Below are positions 44,501 to 57,500 of a stretch of 64,000 nucleotides of DNA, one piece after another. Position 1 is the first letter of the stretch. Every line of letters begins with the position of its first letter. This stretch comes from Gymnorhina tibicen (Eukaryota; Chordata; Aves; Passeriformes; Artamidae). The notes beneath the pieces are model-generated. The model ran no database searches. It was not told where the DNA came from and saw only the letters and a list, made by a program, of their open reading frames with translations. The position numbers were made by a program, and so were the translations under genes. The stretch is taken from contig VXAZ01007874.1 in assembly GCA_013399875.1 (NCBI GenBank), positions 213,330-277,329 on the forward strand, read 5' to 3'.

Positions 44501-46924
44501 ATTAGAAAAAGGGTTGAAAGAGACATCCAAATAGTAGAGATTGTTGCCTCTTTTAAATTTAATTTATGACACCAAAAGCACTGAGTGGTGTGGTTTTAAT
44601 ATATTTAGAACTGAAAATATTTATGTTGCTCATGGTTGGTAAGTGAAAAGTAACACCACAGACATTCCTAGTTTTAAAATGCTGATTTTTTTAAATAGAC
44701 TAATTTTCTGAGCACTAATGGTATTTTTTTGTCATAGAGTACAGTTAAATAAGGAGAATGAAATCTCATGCTTCAATAAGTGTCAGAAGGGAGTTAATTT
44801 AAGCCCCTAAGTCTCCTGTAGTTGTGTGTGCAAAAGAAACAGTGACTTGCACATCTACTGAAATCTGTTCTGTAGTACTGGCTGTTGTAGGGCAGGCCAG
44901 AATGTCAGGAACTTAGGTGAATCTGATAGCTCTTATACTGTAGGACCAAATGTTCCTTTTAAGAAGTGAACAACAACAACAAAATGGCTCAGTATCTTGC
45001 ACTATACTAACTGCTGCTGGCTGTTCAGTACTAAAACAATTGCACAAATGCCGGTGTAGTCTCAGTTGTCCTGTGTCAGAAGATAGGCGGTTGGCAATGC
45101 TAAGGTTTGGTTATCATCTTCACTTTTGAGGCTTTCACTGTGCTAATTAGCATGACTAATTAAAAATAACTGGATTCCCTGAAGTTCGTTCCATTTCCCT
45201 TTTAGCATTAGAACATTGTTTGTTTTTCCACTGAAGCATTTACTAGAGTTTATACTGAGATACAACTATAGGGAATTCTGCTTAGACATTAACACAATTA
45301 ATTTTTAATGGTTTTTCTAACTAGTTCATCTTTAAAAGTAAGATTTTGCAATGTATCTGTAGCTAATAAATACGTCTTTTGGCAAGGGTTATTTATTATA
45401 TATCTGCTAATTTCTGATTTGCAGAACAGAGCTCATGCATAGGAAAATCATTTAGCAGCATTTTATTGTTTAATTCTTTATGGTTTGTTTCTCATCAGTG
45501 TACTGTATATTTGGATCAAGTAGTTCTCACTGCCTGTGGAGCATCTTCTGTATGACCCAGTAGGTGAAATGTTTCCGGTAAACTCACTTAACTCTGGTTA
45601 ATTCACGTTCCATGTGTTACTGTGATTTGATGTTAGATTGTACTTTTAGTTCTTCACATTTGAAAGTCATTAGGCTTCCTTCCTGCTTGACTTCAGTGCC
45701 GTTGCTTCATGTGTTTATTTGCTTATTGTTTAATTGGAAAATAAAACTTTGCTTCTGAGAATTTTTAAAAGTCATCACCCACTCTGCATTAGGTATGAAG
45801 TAATCTCCATTTCCTGGCCTTAATTATTGCATAACACTGCAATGCACAGCAGTGGAACAGCTGCAACATCCTGACTGAAAATTCTGCATTGTGTCTGAGG
45901 AGGGAGTGTGGTGTAATCAGGCCAGTATTCTGTCCTTGAGCAGACTGCAGTGTCTACAGAATTGTACAAAACATGCCAACTTCAGACAGGAAGGATTATC
46001 AACTGGAGGAAATTTCCAGGGTAACCTGGCCAGGTTTAGAGGGTACATTATGAAAGGCTCTCACTAGGCAGCAGCTTTATCTAGCAAGCTGTTTTCCTGC
46101 AAACAGAGATGTGATGAAAGATCAGAGTGCCACACCCTGCACATAGGTGTGGGAAGAACATTTATCATTGTTTGGTTTGGTACCCAAATGACGTTGCCAA
46201 TTTTTAATTTGCTGAGGTGATGGCAGCCTGACCTCCATCTCAGAGGGCACAAAGGCATACCTCAAAACAATAAAAATCTTTTCATGGAGTATCTTGCTGT
46301 CCTTCTCTATTTCCCTAACTATTTAACTACTTCTTCCACAGCTGTTGCTCTCATTTTGACTCCCTGCAGTTCTCAGAGTGCAAAATATACAGCCATGTAC
46401 TCCAATTACTGATAGTTACTGTTTTGTTGATTGTTTTGGCAGGAATGCTTGTACAGCTGCTTCTTTTCTTTCATAAAAGATCCTTGGGGACTGAAATCCT
46501 TGTTCTGATGACAGTGAGAATGTTTTCAGCTTGTACAGAAGTCAGGTGGTTCTCCTAAAAGCACTACACTAGAGCCTTTTAGCCTACAGAATTTAAATAT
46601 ACCAGCTGTGAGACGTAACATGAATGAGTTCATAACATGAATGAACCATCCTCTAATGCTTTATGATCCCGTGAACAAAGGTGGGGGTAGAAGTTTATAG
46701 CACAGCATCATGTTCCTTGGCTCTTACTCTCCTCACAGTGTCACAGCTCATACTGTATGAACTGTGTAAAAAAAAATTCAGCTAGTTATGCCTCCTTAGC
46801 AGAATAAGAAGTTCTAAGGTGCCACTATCAGTGAGGATGAACCAGGAACAGATACAGGAGGTATTTGGCAACTGGAAGCATTAATTAATTTCTCAGATGA
46901 GATAAAAGAAGATGCAGATGATGA
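35547..46924. other. Intergenic, no supported gene
   Basis: AT-rich sequence between the ASDURF/ASNSD1 promoter and SLC40A1. Open frames are all short and have no recognisable homology. I see no tRNA-like, rRNA or CpG-island sequence. One short frame with a good upstream splice acceptor (42011-42220) is reported as a finding. In human the equivalent interval also lacks a protein-coding gene as far as I recall. Confidence 0.6.
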
Positions 46925-47105
46925 CAGAGAAGCAGTGGAACAGGTTGTCCAGGGACATTTTGCAGTCTCCAGCCTTGGAGGTTTTCAAGACCTAACTGGA
47001 TAAAGCTTTGAGTAACCTCATCTTGTAGCTGACTTTGCTTGGAGTAGGAGATCAGACAAGAGACCTTCTGAGCTCTTTTCCAACATGAATTGTCCTAGTA
47101 TTCAA
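46925..47105 (+). mobile_element. Decayed CR1 LINE fragment
   Basis: The sequence GAAGCAGTGGAACAGGTTGT, then CCAGGGACATTTTGCAGTCT, CCAGCCTTGGAGGTTTTCAA and GAGCTCTTTTCCAACATGAA, follows the CR1 3' consensus with many substitutions. The terminal octamers are eroded. Plus orientation; older than the copies near 33500 and 35300. Confidence 0.8.
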
Positions 47106-48056
47106 ATCTTTGAGATCACGAAAAGCTTGAAGGTGTCTAGCATCTCACAAGGCCCATTAGACCTGCCACAATGTGGCCTGAAGTTTACCTGCAAGATCTC
47201 ACTTTAATCTATGACCCTTCTTTCCAATGAGCCTGCTCACATCTCCTGCTTCTGTTAGATGACCTGTGTGGAACGCTACTTAAACCCCATTTCCCATATT
47301 TACTGATCTGCCACAGACTCCAGTACAAAGATTGTACTTATCAGTTGGCCCCAAGACTGCTACAGAAGTTCTGTTTAACTTAACTCTGTGAAGTTATAGT
47401 GGAGAGAGAGAACAAGGACAGTGTGTACCATATTCATTTTATTTGCAAGAAGCCTTATTGTCTTCTGCATGCTTAACTACTAAAGTTAATTTCCTTACTT
47501 CTTCCATGCTGGAAATGCTACTGAGATGAATTAATCTGTTTTTCTTCCTTTCATGCTTTTATCACAATTTTTGCTTTGACCTGTCCAGTGAAACCACTTT
47601 CATTGTTTTACTCCAGCCATTCTTTTGTTTCCATTTTTTTCTAATACCTAAAATGACTTGCATCTTGCATTTCAGATGTTACTGTTACTGTATATTGTCC
47701 CCTCTGATCCTGCAGCTATGAGCTTTGCTGTATGGGTGCACAGTTACTGCTCTAACAGCTACACTTCATCCCACAATTCCCGTGCAGATGCTCACCAGAA
47801 AGCTGTTGCAAATCAGAAAGCACATGGCAAACACATGCAAGGCATGCAGTGGGGAGAGGGCTCTCACCACCTTCAGGGAAAGTGATGTCTGACTAAACTC
47901 AGCACCTCTTTACTCATTACACAAGGATCTTCTTTCCTTGGGGAACTATAATAAGGTCGGACACAGTGGATATTAGCTGGTCAGTAGTTTTCAGTGGTCA
48001 GTAGTTTTTTGTGTAATAAACTCTAGTGCTCTTAGCTAATTTTATATCTATACATC
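47106..48056. other. Intergenic, no supported gene
   Basis: Ordinary AT-rich sequence. An open frame at 47658-47885 begins just after an acceptor-like TTGCATTTCAG but has no recognisable homology, and I do not call it. Confidence 0.5.
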
Positions 48057-48441
48057 TATACACATAAATTGGTGGTTGAATTAACCAAACAGCTAGTGAT
48101 ACACACACACACACACATACACACACACACACATATATATATATGTATAGTAACCAAGTAGGTCAGGAAAAATACAGTGGGGTATCCCCACTGCTTTGTC
48201 CAACTGCTCTGTTTTCTGAGGAGCACCCAGTACTGTGGACAGTGTGCANTATATACATAAATTGGTGGTTGAATTAACCAAACAGCTAGTGATACACACA
48301 CACACACACATACACACACACACACATATATATATATGTATAGTAACCAAGTAGGTCAGGAAAAATACAGTGGGGTATCCCCACTGCTTTGTCCAACTGC
48401 TCTGTTTTCTGAGGAGCACCCAGTACTGTGGACAGTGTGCA
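48057..48441. repeat. 192-bp near-identical copies across a single N, each with CA/TA microsatellite (probable false duplication)
   Basis: The stretches 48057-48248 and 48250-48441 repeat each other, apart from their first few bases, and are separated only by one N at 48249. Each holds ATAAATTGGTGGTTGAATTA, an interrupted (CA)n tract, a short (TA)n tract and GAGCACCCAGTACTGTGGAC. The microsatellite would explain why an assembler failed to collapse overlapping ends. The real locus probably has a single copy. Confidence 0.88.
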
Positions 48442-48510
48442 AACATGTTTTAGGTGTTAACAGTGTGACTTTTCCTCATAAAGGACAAATCATGACATGT
48501 CAATCTGCAA

Positions 48511-48530
48511 TTTTTTTTTTTTTTTTTTTT
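48511..48530. repeat. Poly-T tract of 20
   Basis: An uninterrupted run of 20 T, 70 bases after the suspect duplication ends. It could be the tail of a minus-strand retrocopy, but nothing recognisable adjoins it. Homopolymer length may be unreliable in this assembly. Confidence 0.6.
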
Positions 48531-51500
48531 GCTTGGATTTTAAGAAGGGCTCAGCATCCTGCCACAAAGGAACATGACTGGTACCACTGGGGGAGGAGCT
48601 CAGTACACTAGATCTGTAAACCAAATTACACATTTTCTATAAAACCAATTCTCAACAAATAGCCAAACAACATTAGTCAGTAGATAAAGTATCGTCTGCT
48701 TATAATGGTCATTAATATCACCCTGGGCACCATAATATCGCTGTTCCCCATCTCCTGCTCCCTGGCCTCTCTGTAGAGTTAATCTTTACGCAGTATGCAC
48801 ATGGGGAGACTAATAAGCAAACTCGTTGAATGCTGTCTCCATTTTCAAGTTTTCAGAATACTTGACCAATACTCATGAATTCAACCTCTTAGTGACACAT
48901 AAAATAATCCTCATTTATAGATAAGAAAATTGGAGGACATAAAACTAGACATGCCTGCATATGACAGCACTCTGAATTCACTGTGCACAACACTATCCAT
49001 CCACAAATTTTAGAAGACTTTAGAAAATATCTCTCTTTTTGTAGCACAAAAAATCAAGACAAAAAATGCATTTGTTTGGAAAGACACAAAAAACCCCTGT
49101 GATAGAACAAAAAATAGACTGACCAGTGAATTCTTACTCTGCAGCCACTCAGCTGCTGATAAAGCTTAAAGGAAAATGTGACAAGCTATTGATATGCTTT
49201 TCCTGGAGTTGGTAGCTTGTGCAGCATTAGTTCAGTATTGGTAGCAGTAGGTTTGGCAGCATAAAGCTTAACATGAGCTTTCTGAGCATGTACCCCATTT
49301 CCCTAGCCAGGCTCTGGAGCTGCTGCTCAACTCCATGCTGCCAGAATGAGATTGGAGTGAGAGGCTGCATTATAGGTGCCCCCTGCATTGGTGACAGATC
49401 CCCAGACAGGAGGAATCCAAGATTGCTGGGATTACTGGTTAGCAAACTGTGATATAATTTCATTTTGGTATCAGCAGGGAGAAAGCAAGCAGTGAATTAT
49501 CAGTGCTTCCATCCAACTTTCAGTTAAGCCAGTTAAGCCACAAAAATATCCTTGTTTTTCTTTCATATTCACATGTGAAGATTTAGATGTAATGTCTCTT
49601 TCTGCAACTTCTCAAGTTGTGTTATATGTAGTGTTCTTGAAAAGTAGCAATTGTGTTCTGTAGTTTGGAGATGCAGCCTCTATTTTTTAAACTAGCTGTT
49701 ATTTTGTTTGTGAAATAATTACAACTTGCTCTCTTTTCTGACAAAACCTATATGTGTGCTTGGTTGTGTTCCTGTTTGAACGTCTTGCAGAGATGGCAAA
49801 TTATTTTTCACTGGGTTGCCTTAAACTAGAAATGTATTAAGCTATAAAAGTAAATTTTGTCTCAGAATTTAATAATATTTTGGCCTTTCATCAGGTTTTC
49901 TAGTTCTCCTTAGAATGAAAAATATGGCTTATTCACTGATTATGTAGAGTAGAAAGAGAAGTGGACTAATCACGTGATTAGTGTGGCATATCTGGTATTT
50001 AATGTACTAATTCACACTGAATAACTGATTTTTTTATTCCTATATTGGATCTTGATAATATACTTAAGGAGGCAATATCTGACCAAACACAACAAATCTT
50101 AATTGGCAACAAGCTAAAAATACAGTTCAAAATATATATGAAATCATTTGTTTGAATAGTTTAGAAATAAACTTTATTTCAGGATGGCTAGTGAGTTTTC
50201 TCAAGTGAGCTTTCTTCTGGTAATGTTACACAACATTACCAAACAGGGTCAAGGTGTGATTTCATAGATAGTTGAATCTATAAAGCCTGACACACAAAAC
50301 TTTATAAGTAGACTCATAGAAAAGTCAGGCATATTAAGTTGGATAGAAATTGCAGTTGATTTATGGCACCCATAAAACACTAATGGCCTAACAGCTAAGA
50401 CTGTTTTGCCTTCCTGAAAGAGTTCAGCCTTGAGCAGAGGAATCATTAGGGAAAGTCAGTTTGTGACTTTAATAACTATATTTTTATAACTATATCAGTT
50501 TGTGATTTTTATAACTATATTTTAATAATACAAAATTCTAACAAACACCTGTCATCAACAGTTTACTTTGATGCTAAGGTAGAGAGAAACCTTAAAAATG
50601 GTCCCAACTTCAGAGCTGATGACCAATGCTAAATATATTTGTCATATCTATGATAATCAACAGTCCTCTGTATACCATTTACACTTGGAATCTAATCTGA
50701 CAATCAGTTGGGCACTTGATTAACTTTAGCTGATAAATAGTTGTACACATATGATTTGCTTGAATCAAACATTAGCTAAACACAGAATATAATAATAAGT
50801 GAAAATAAGTAGAAAAGGGAGTAGATGGCAATAACAAATGGCAATTTCTTGCTTGCTTTCTGTAAGTATAGACTACTTTTGCCACAAAGGAATGAGCAAA
50901 CCAGTTCAATGCCCTCCTACTCTGAATTTGGCCTTTCATCTTCAAAGTACTTTCCAAACATTTATTAATTATCTTTACAACAGTCCGTAAGGCTAGTAGA
51001 TAAATACCAGCCTGCTTATGAGCAACTGAAACGTGAAGGTGGAGCCACCGGTTGGTGGCCACATGGTGAGTCAGCACGGAATCTAAGATCAAAATCCAGA
51101 AGGGCCTGGCACCCGCTCTGTTGGTCAGTCGCTGGATTTAGTCTCTTTCTCAGTCTTGTCTTCCTGTGTGCCAAAGACTTGATTTTTTTGTTTTGTTTTG
51201 CTTGCTTTCTTCCCATTTGCCTTCTACTTCCTGCAGGCCTCACTGGAGATCAGATCATGTGCAAATTGGCAGGTACAGTTTTCATTTTTCTTTCTTCCCT
51301 CATCCTTCCCTACTTAAGTAAATGCCCAGCCTTCTTGTCCCCTTATGTCCTATCTTTGGACTGTGCATTTTAGAGAAAGTAATAAACCTTGAATTGACTG
51401 AATCTTACATTTGTTAACCTGAAATATCAGAGCGTAATGTAGTTTTTCTAATTAAATGTCTGTGCCTAACAAATCACAAGAAGGGATCTCATGTCTTGAA

Positions 51501-54500
51501 TTAGTTAATGAAAGACTTCTTTTGATGGTTTCCTATAAATGCAAGTCTAGGTTCCTATACAAAATGTTAAGGATCTGAACTATTTTATTCCAAACAGTGA
51601 TTCCCACAGCCCATATCCATATATTTAATTATCTAAGGAATAATGATTGTGAAGACAAGCATATTCCCTTGGACACTTTGGAATGATTCTCACCTTCCTA
51701 GTGAGTATCTTACTCAGTTACAGCTACAGTTCACTACAACAAGCTCATATGAGCACAGGCTCATATATTGTAGAGGCCTCATCTTCTTCTTTCAGACTGC
51801 CTCCTAAAAACCAGTCAGGACAAGTTCCCCACTAAGACTCCATCCAATGGTTTCTCTTGTCTCCAAGGGATCATCCTGGAGAAAGCTGTGGAAGGCCAAA
51901 TGCAGACCATACAAATTGCAACTAACTGATAGTGTTTCAATTGGTTGGCTGTAGGGTTTTCCAGTGGAAAGTGCTGGACATAAAGACTGAAGTAGACTTG
52001 GGGAAACTGAATGTGGCTCTCAATCTCCCCAAACCTATGTTCTTCCCCAGCGTTGCTCTAAAACCTAGTGCAGAAGTGCTAGAAATATTTCTCAGCGTAG
52101 AAATATTGGCAAAGTATTCTGAGAAAAGCCAAAAACTTGTCATATTACTAAATACATGCTGTCCTAAACATGCAACAGCCTCAATAAGGTTATTAGAGAG
52201 TAGGAATTTGATCTGTTTTTCTAAATTTAGACATCTATTATCATCTGAGATGACAGGGGCTATCCTGTCTGCCATTCAATTAATACACCTGTAGAGCTCA
52301 GGTCTCTTACAGGACCTGTGTTGTATTTGCTGTTTGGGTGTTATACTTTCACAGGGTCTCTTGAGATAGATGCCTGTGTTTGGCAGCGTATTTTGACCCT
52401 GCACAGTCACTGTGCAGTTTTTCATCTAAATTAATCACTGTCTCGAAACTTGTTACGGACAAAGCATAAACAAAACCCTTGTTTTGCAAGGGGAGGTATG
52501 AAATCGATTGCTGGCAATAAGAATGTGGTCAAAACAGAAAGACTACAGAAGAAAGGAATTCGCAAATGAAAAACCTGTGCTCCTCAGGATGGATGTGAAT
52601 ATTGTGTAAATAGACATTAGTTAGAGGTTTAATTGTGACAACGTTGTCTCTCATAATTACAGGTTACAACAACTCTTGTGTTTGTTCGCAAGGTTAAACA
52701 CATCACAACAATGCTTCTGACCATGTCTGACATCCAGAATTGCACCTTCACTTAGGAAACATCCTCTGCCTGTTTATCCTATATAATTTCCCAACCACTT
52801 TGGAGACCTATACTTAATTGACTTTGGCATGGATTCTCATCCTGAAAACACTTGGAAGCACGTGCATAATTAATGTTTGAGTATTTCTACTGAATACAGT
52901 AATGGGCAGTTATGTGTTTTAAAGGACAGAAGACATAATTAGTGAGCAGCCCATAGATTTAAAAGGCTACTTACTTGAAATTTACCTTGAAAAGCAACTT
53001 AAGTCAACTTCTTCTCCAGTGAAGCAAAAGCCCTCCCTCAGCCCCAACTGAGGTCAGAAAAAAAAATCATTGTACTGTATTGAGACAATTTGAAATCCTT
53101 TGATCTTACCATTGTTTTATGTTTTCTGTGTGTGAACCCAAGTGGTGTAGTTTAAGAATTTAGCTACTATACATCTGTTCTTTGCAGCACCAGTAATATA
53201 CAGACTTCTTTAGATTTTTTTCCTTCTCACAGTTGTTTTAAGTTGTTTGAAAATACTTGCCCTTTTCCCTGACATTAATATGTCAGGAAAGGATTCTTGT
53301 TACCTCAAGACTCACGTGCCAGGCTTCTTATGACCAGGACCCCATGATGTTGCTAACTTTGCATATCAGTTTCCCTAATTTATTAATGATCATTTCATCC
53401 ATTTGGGAGTGCTAGCCATAATAATAGGGCGGAGAAATATTAGATAAGCTATCGGTCATATTTGTGTTTTCTTGTTAGCTGATTTAAGGTACTGAGTAGA
53501 TTTGTGCTTAAGATATTTAAAAAAACAAGAGCTCTGCAGAAACAGGTAAGCCACATTTTCAGCTCTGATAGAACAGTGTTTGCACAGAGCTGAAGCTGAG
53601 GGCTAAGACCACCTCTGGGGCCAAAGGCTTTGAAAAACTTTCTGAGGCAGAGGAGTTTGTGTCCTGTCCCTGAGCACATTACATAAATATACTGGTGCCA
53701 GAAGATTGCATGTTTCATTTTGGACATCACAGGGTCTCCCTGGCTGTATCTCTGGAATATGATTCAGGCCCTGGGTGTCATTAATGAAACAGAGAGAGTG
53801 CTTTCTGTGGTATTATCTTAACTTTCACTTCAGATTAATTAGAAAATTAACAAAAAAATATTAATATGAATGTTCTTATTAGAGCCCTTATAAAAGAAAT
53901 TTCTGAACAAACTTAATTTTTCAGGTTTTGGGGTTTTTTTAATTTTTAAATTGGTTATTATGCTTCCCACCCTTAAAGAAAATAGCCTGAAGATGGACAA
54001 AGCTTTCTATGGGAACAGCTTTCCCTGGCTGAAACAATAGTTAGTTGAAGTTTGCTGTGTTAGTGAAGGCATATACCATCAATGACAAGAAGGTATCTGA
54101 TGGAGTCTGATGGGTAAACTACTCTTTGAAAGCTAAGGTTAGGATTTATGAGAATTGAAAGCTAAGTAATTGTACAATGATGACTAATTACTAGATTATT
54201 ATGTTGTTATTATTATTGTAAATAATCAATATAGCACTAACACCAAAGGGTTATGGTAATGACATCACAATTATTCTTAATAAGATATGGCAACTTAGTT
54301 AATCACTGTCTAACATCAAATGCAGGTGGTAGTATGAGGTTTTTCTTGTACTCAGAACTGTGTGTCAGATTCAACTCTGTAGGTTTTGCTAAAAATGTAT
54401 TTGGCTCAGTGTCATGCCCCAGTGCAGAGCCCTGTTCACACAGGGTGCTGTAAATGGGTGAAAGGCTCCACCTGCAAGATTGATGGCTACACAACTGATG

Positions 54501-57500
54501 GCTGTTGAGGTGCATATTATTTGTATAACCCCAGAACTGTTCAAATCAATGATTTTATTTGCTGACATATGCTTACTTCATCACGTGATTCTAAGTACAT
54601 CTTGTACTTTTTGCTCTGCCTTCCGAAAAATTGCTTTCAAGTTGTGGCTGGTTGGAACATAAGTGTATCTTGGTCTCCCAACAACAAACATGTTTTTATA
54701 AAGACTCTTCTGGAGACACCCAGAAACAGAAATTGATAGTGCAACTGAAGCTCTTTTGTTTCCCTGCTGTGGGATCACTGATACTACAGATTGTTCAGTT
54801 CAAGCTAGTGGCAGGTCAAAAGAAACTTATATTCCCTGTTTCACTTCTATTCCAAGAAGTTTTTCAATGTTGTCTTAAATCTAGAAATGTTTTTGTTTGT
54901 TTTTTATTTCATTGAAATCAATGGAAACTAAATGTGCTTGAAGTTAAAAATGTGTTTTAAAGTATTTTCTTGGCATAGAATCAGAATAAAACATTGCAGA
55001 AAGGTGAACAGGCATGTAAAAATCTGACTGTCTTAAAGAGGTCAACTGTAACCTCCAACAGAAGTTATTTAAGAGAAGAATTCCTTTGACTTTTAACAGG
55101 GGGGTTTTTTTTAAGGGATACAAATCCTGTCTGACTTGCTTTCATATTTGATTTTATTGTATGTATCAAAATTCCTTAACAATGAATTAAGGAATAAAGG
55201 CAAAATTCATAGGTATTAGAAGGCTGTGGGAAAAATAAAAAATCCCAGTTTTTTCATATTGCATACTAAAATACACACAGGAAACAAAATACTGTTTATT
55301 AAGCATTGTTGTATTGTTTAGTAACAGAACAATGACACCCTGTAGGAGACAAACTGCACCAAGTTCTAATGAAGAAAACAAACCAAATGAGCTTAAATTG
55401 CAGATAGGCTGTTATCTTACCCTCCAGACTCATTGCAGTCTCTTCCTCAGCACAATGTTCCAGTTCAAGTAAATAATTCCCTCTCGTGAGAACGAATGTG
55501 CAGTATGATATAGGGAGTTTGCAGAAATGTTACTCTTGACATTTGGGTGCAAAACATCCACTTGTCCCTAAGTAGATGTGGTGTCTTCTTTTAATTACTT
55601 TTTTCTCATTTGGTACAAGATGTTTTCTTTATTTGAGTTTAGGGTACAGTGTTTTCTTATGACTGAGAAAGACTGGACAAAAGAGTCTCTTCTTGAATCA
55701 AGTTGTCATATAACATGTGGCATAACATGTAATGCATGATTTTGAGCAAGTTGTTTTGGTCACTAGTCAGGCTATGACTTACCAGTTACAAACGTCTTAG
55801 CTTGCTTATGTGAGCACACAGCTGGTTCAGCTCCCTGAGCTGGAGCTGTGTATAAGCTAGATAATTCTAGCTTCTCCAGATGAACCTCTCAATTCTGAAT
55901 TTGCTACAGGGTCTGGATGGTTTTCTCACAAGAGTTTGTCACAGGAGCCTAGCTCTGGTCCCGAAAATAATGATTGTTTCAGGTTAAAATGACTGGTCTG
56001 TCATCTAACCCTGAGAGACAGGAGCTCTCACTTTGAAGTCTGAATGAGACAAATCCCATAGGAGCATTACACTGTGGATCTTAGAGAAAGTGGGAGGGAG
56101 CAGACGTTTAGTTAATGACCATTAGTAGGTATAGATATTCAAATTGCTAACGTGTAAGTGAAATGAACAGTTCTGGAGTAAAACCTGGGAGACTTTTCCA
56201 CCTCACCTCTGCCTGTTTCCCTGTGCAAGAGCATTGGAAACGCAGGGTGTCAGCTGGTATGGAGAGGGCAGGCCTGAGAGTTGAATGTGTGGGGTTATGA
56301 GCAGCAGAGCCGCAGCTTCCCATGCCTAAGTCATAGCAGAGGACAGTGCAGTAAGGCTTCTAAACTTCACCCTTCAAAAGACACAGATTATATATATTCT
56401 TTCCAGTTTTGCTGGGCCTTGTGTGAGCTAAATGAGTAAAAAACCACTTTGCACACCAAGAGGTGTGTCTTAATGAAGAATGGCAACAGCATCATAATTA
56501 AACTTCATGAAACCTCTCAGCTGAGTGTAAGATCCGAATGTGCATGAGGTTTCTTGCTATGATTCATGCCTCTTTGGTTAAACCATGATGATGATGATGA
56601 CAGTTGCGAGTATTATTTGGTAAAATTGCTATTGTTCTAGGTTTGGCAGCTCTATTACAAGCACAGTGCTTAAAGAAGCTGCCACTGATGTGGGCAGTTG
56701 TTTAAAGCCAAAATAGATCCTCTCTTATTTTTTAAGCCATGTCTTTCCTGGAAGTGTATCTTTGACTATTACTGACATCATAGTTATGCACTTACCAATA
56801 ATGAAAATATTTTCAGTTGTTTACATCTTGTAGTTGAATTGTTGCCCTTGCTGCCAGACAAATTAAAGTTTTTTTGTTCTAGACAGCTGTCTTATTAGAA
56901 ATATTTGGAAGAATGTCTTTTGAATGAAATTATTTTTATATTTTAATCATAAACATAAAAAATCTAAAAACTAATTTCTATTTCTTCACTCATATAATAA
57001 CTAGAGAGATGATATTAGTAATGTATTTTTAAGAAAGCATATGGAATTTATCCACTGAAAAAACTTTAGCTAGGAAGACTATAATGTGAGTACATGTCTT
57101 GTTAATTCAAATCCCACTTCTTTGTCTCCATGTCCATTTGGCCAGTGACCATTAGTCAGGCCTGGTCTCAAATCTGTGGCTGGTGTGCTGTTCCATTGTG
57201 TAAATTATTGCTGCAAGACTGCTGAGTTGGGGCTGTACCAAGTAAAACTTTTAACTCCTCTCGTACAACTTCCAGCTATTAAACACCTCCCTAAATACAT
57301 CAGAAATCTGTGAATGTTGCGGTGAAAAGACTCTGGTGAGCCAGTCGACCTGAAAAAAACCCTGCATCTTTAAAAATATATTTGCAAGGGCTTCACAAAG
57401 CACTCTAATAAAATTTGGATTTAGTGGGTATTTATAAGAATAATTGGGGCTTTTTTTAGCAGCATCTTAGACGTAAAAATCAAAGTGCTCAAGCTACTGT

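Noticed and set aside
47658..47885. 75-codon frame starting right after an acceptor-like sequence
   Set aside because: Low-information translation without a recognisable motif or partner exon; acceptor-like pyrimidine tracts are common in this AT-rich interval.
48056..48446. Cys/Val-repeat open frames on the minus strand
   Set aside because: Translations of the CA/TA microsatellite and its duplicated copy.
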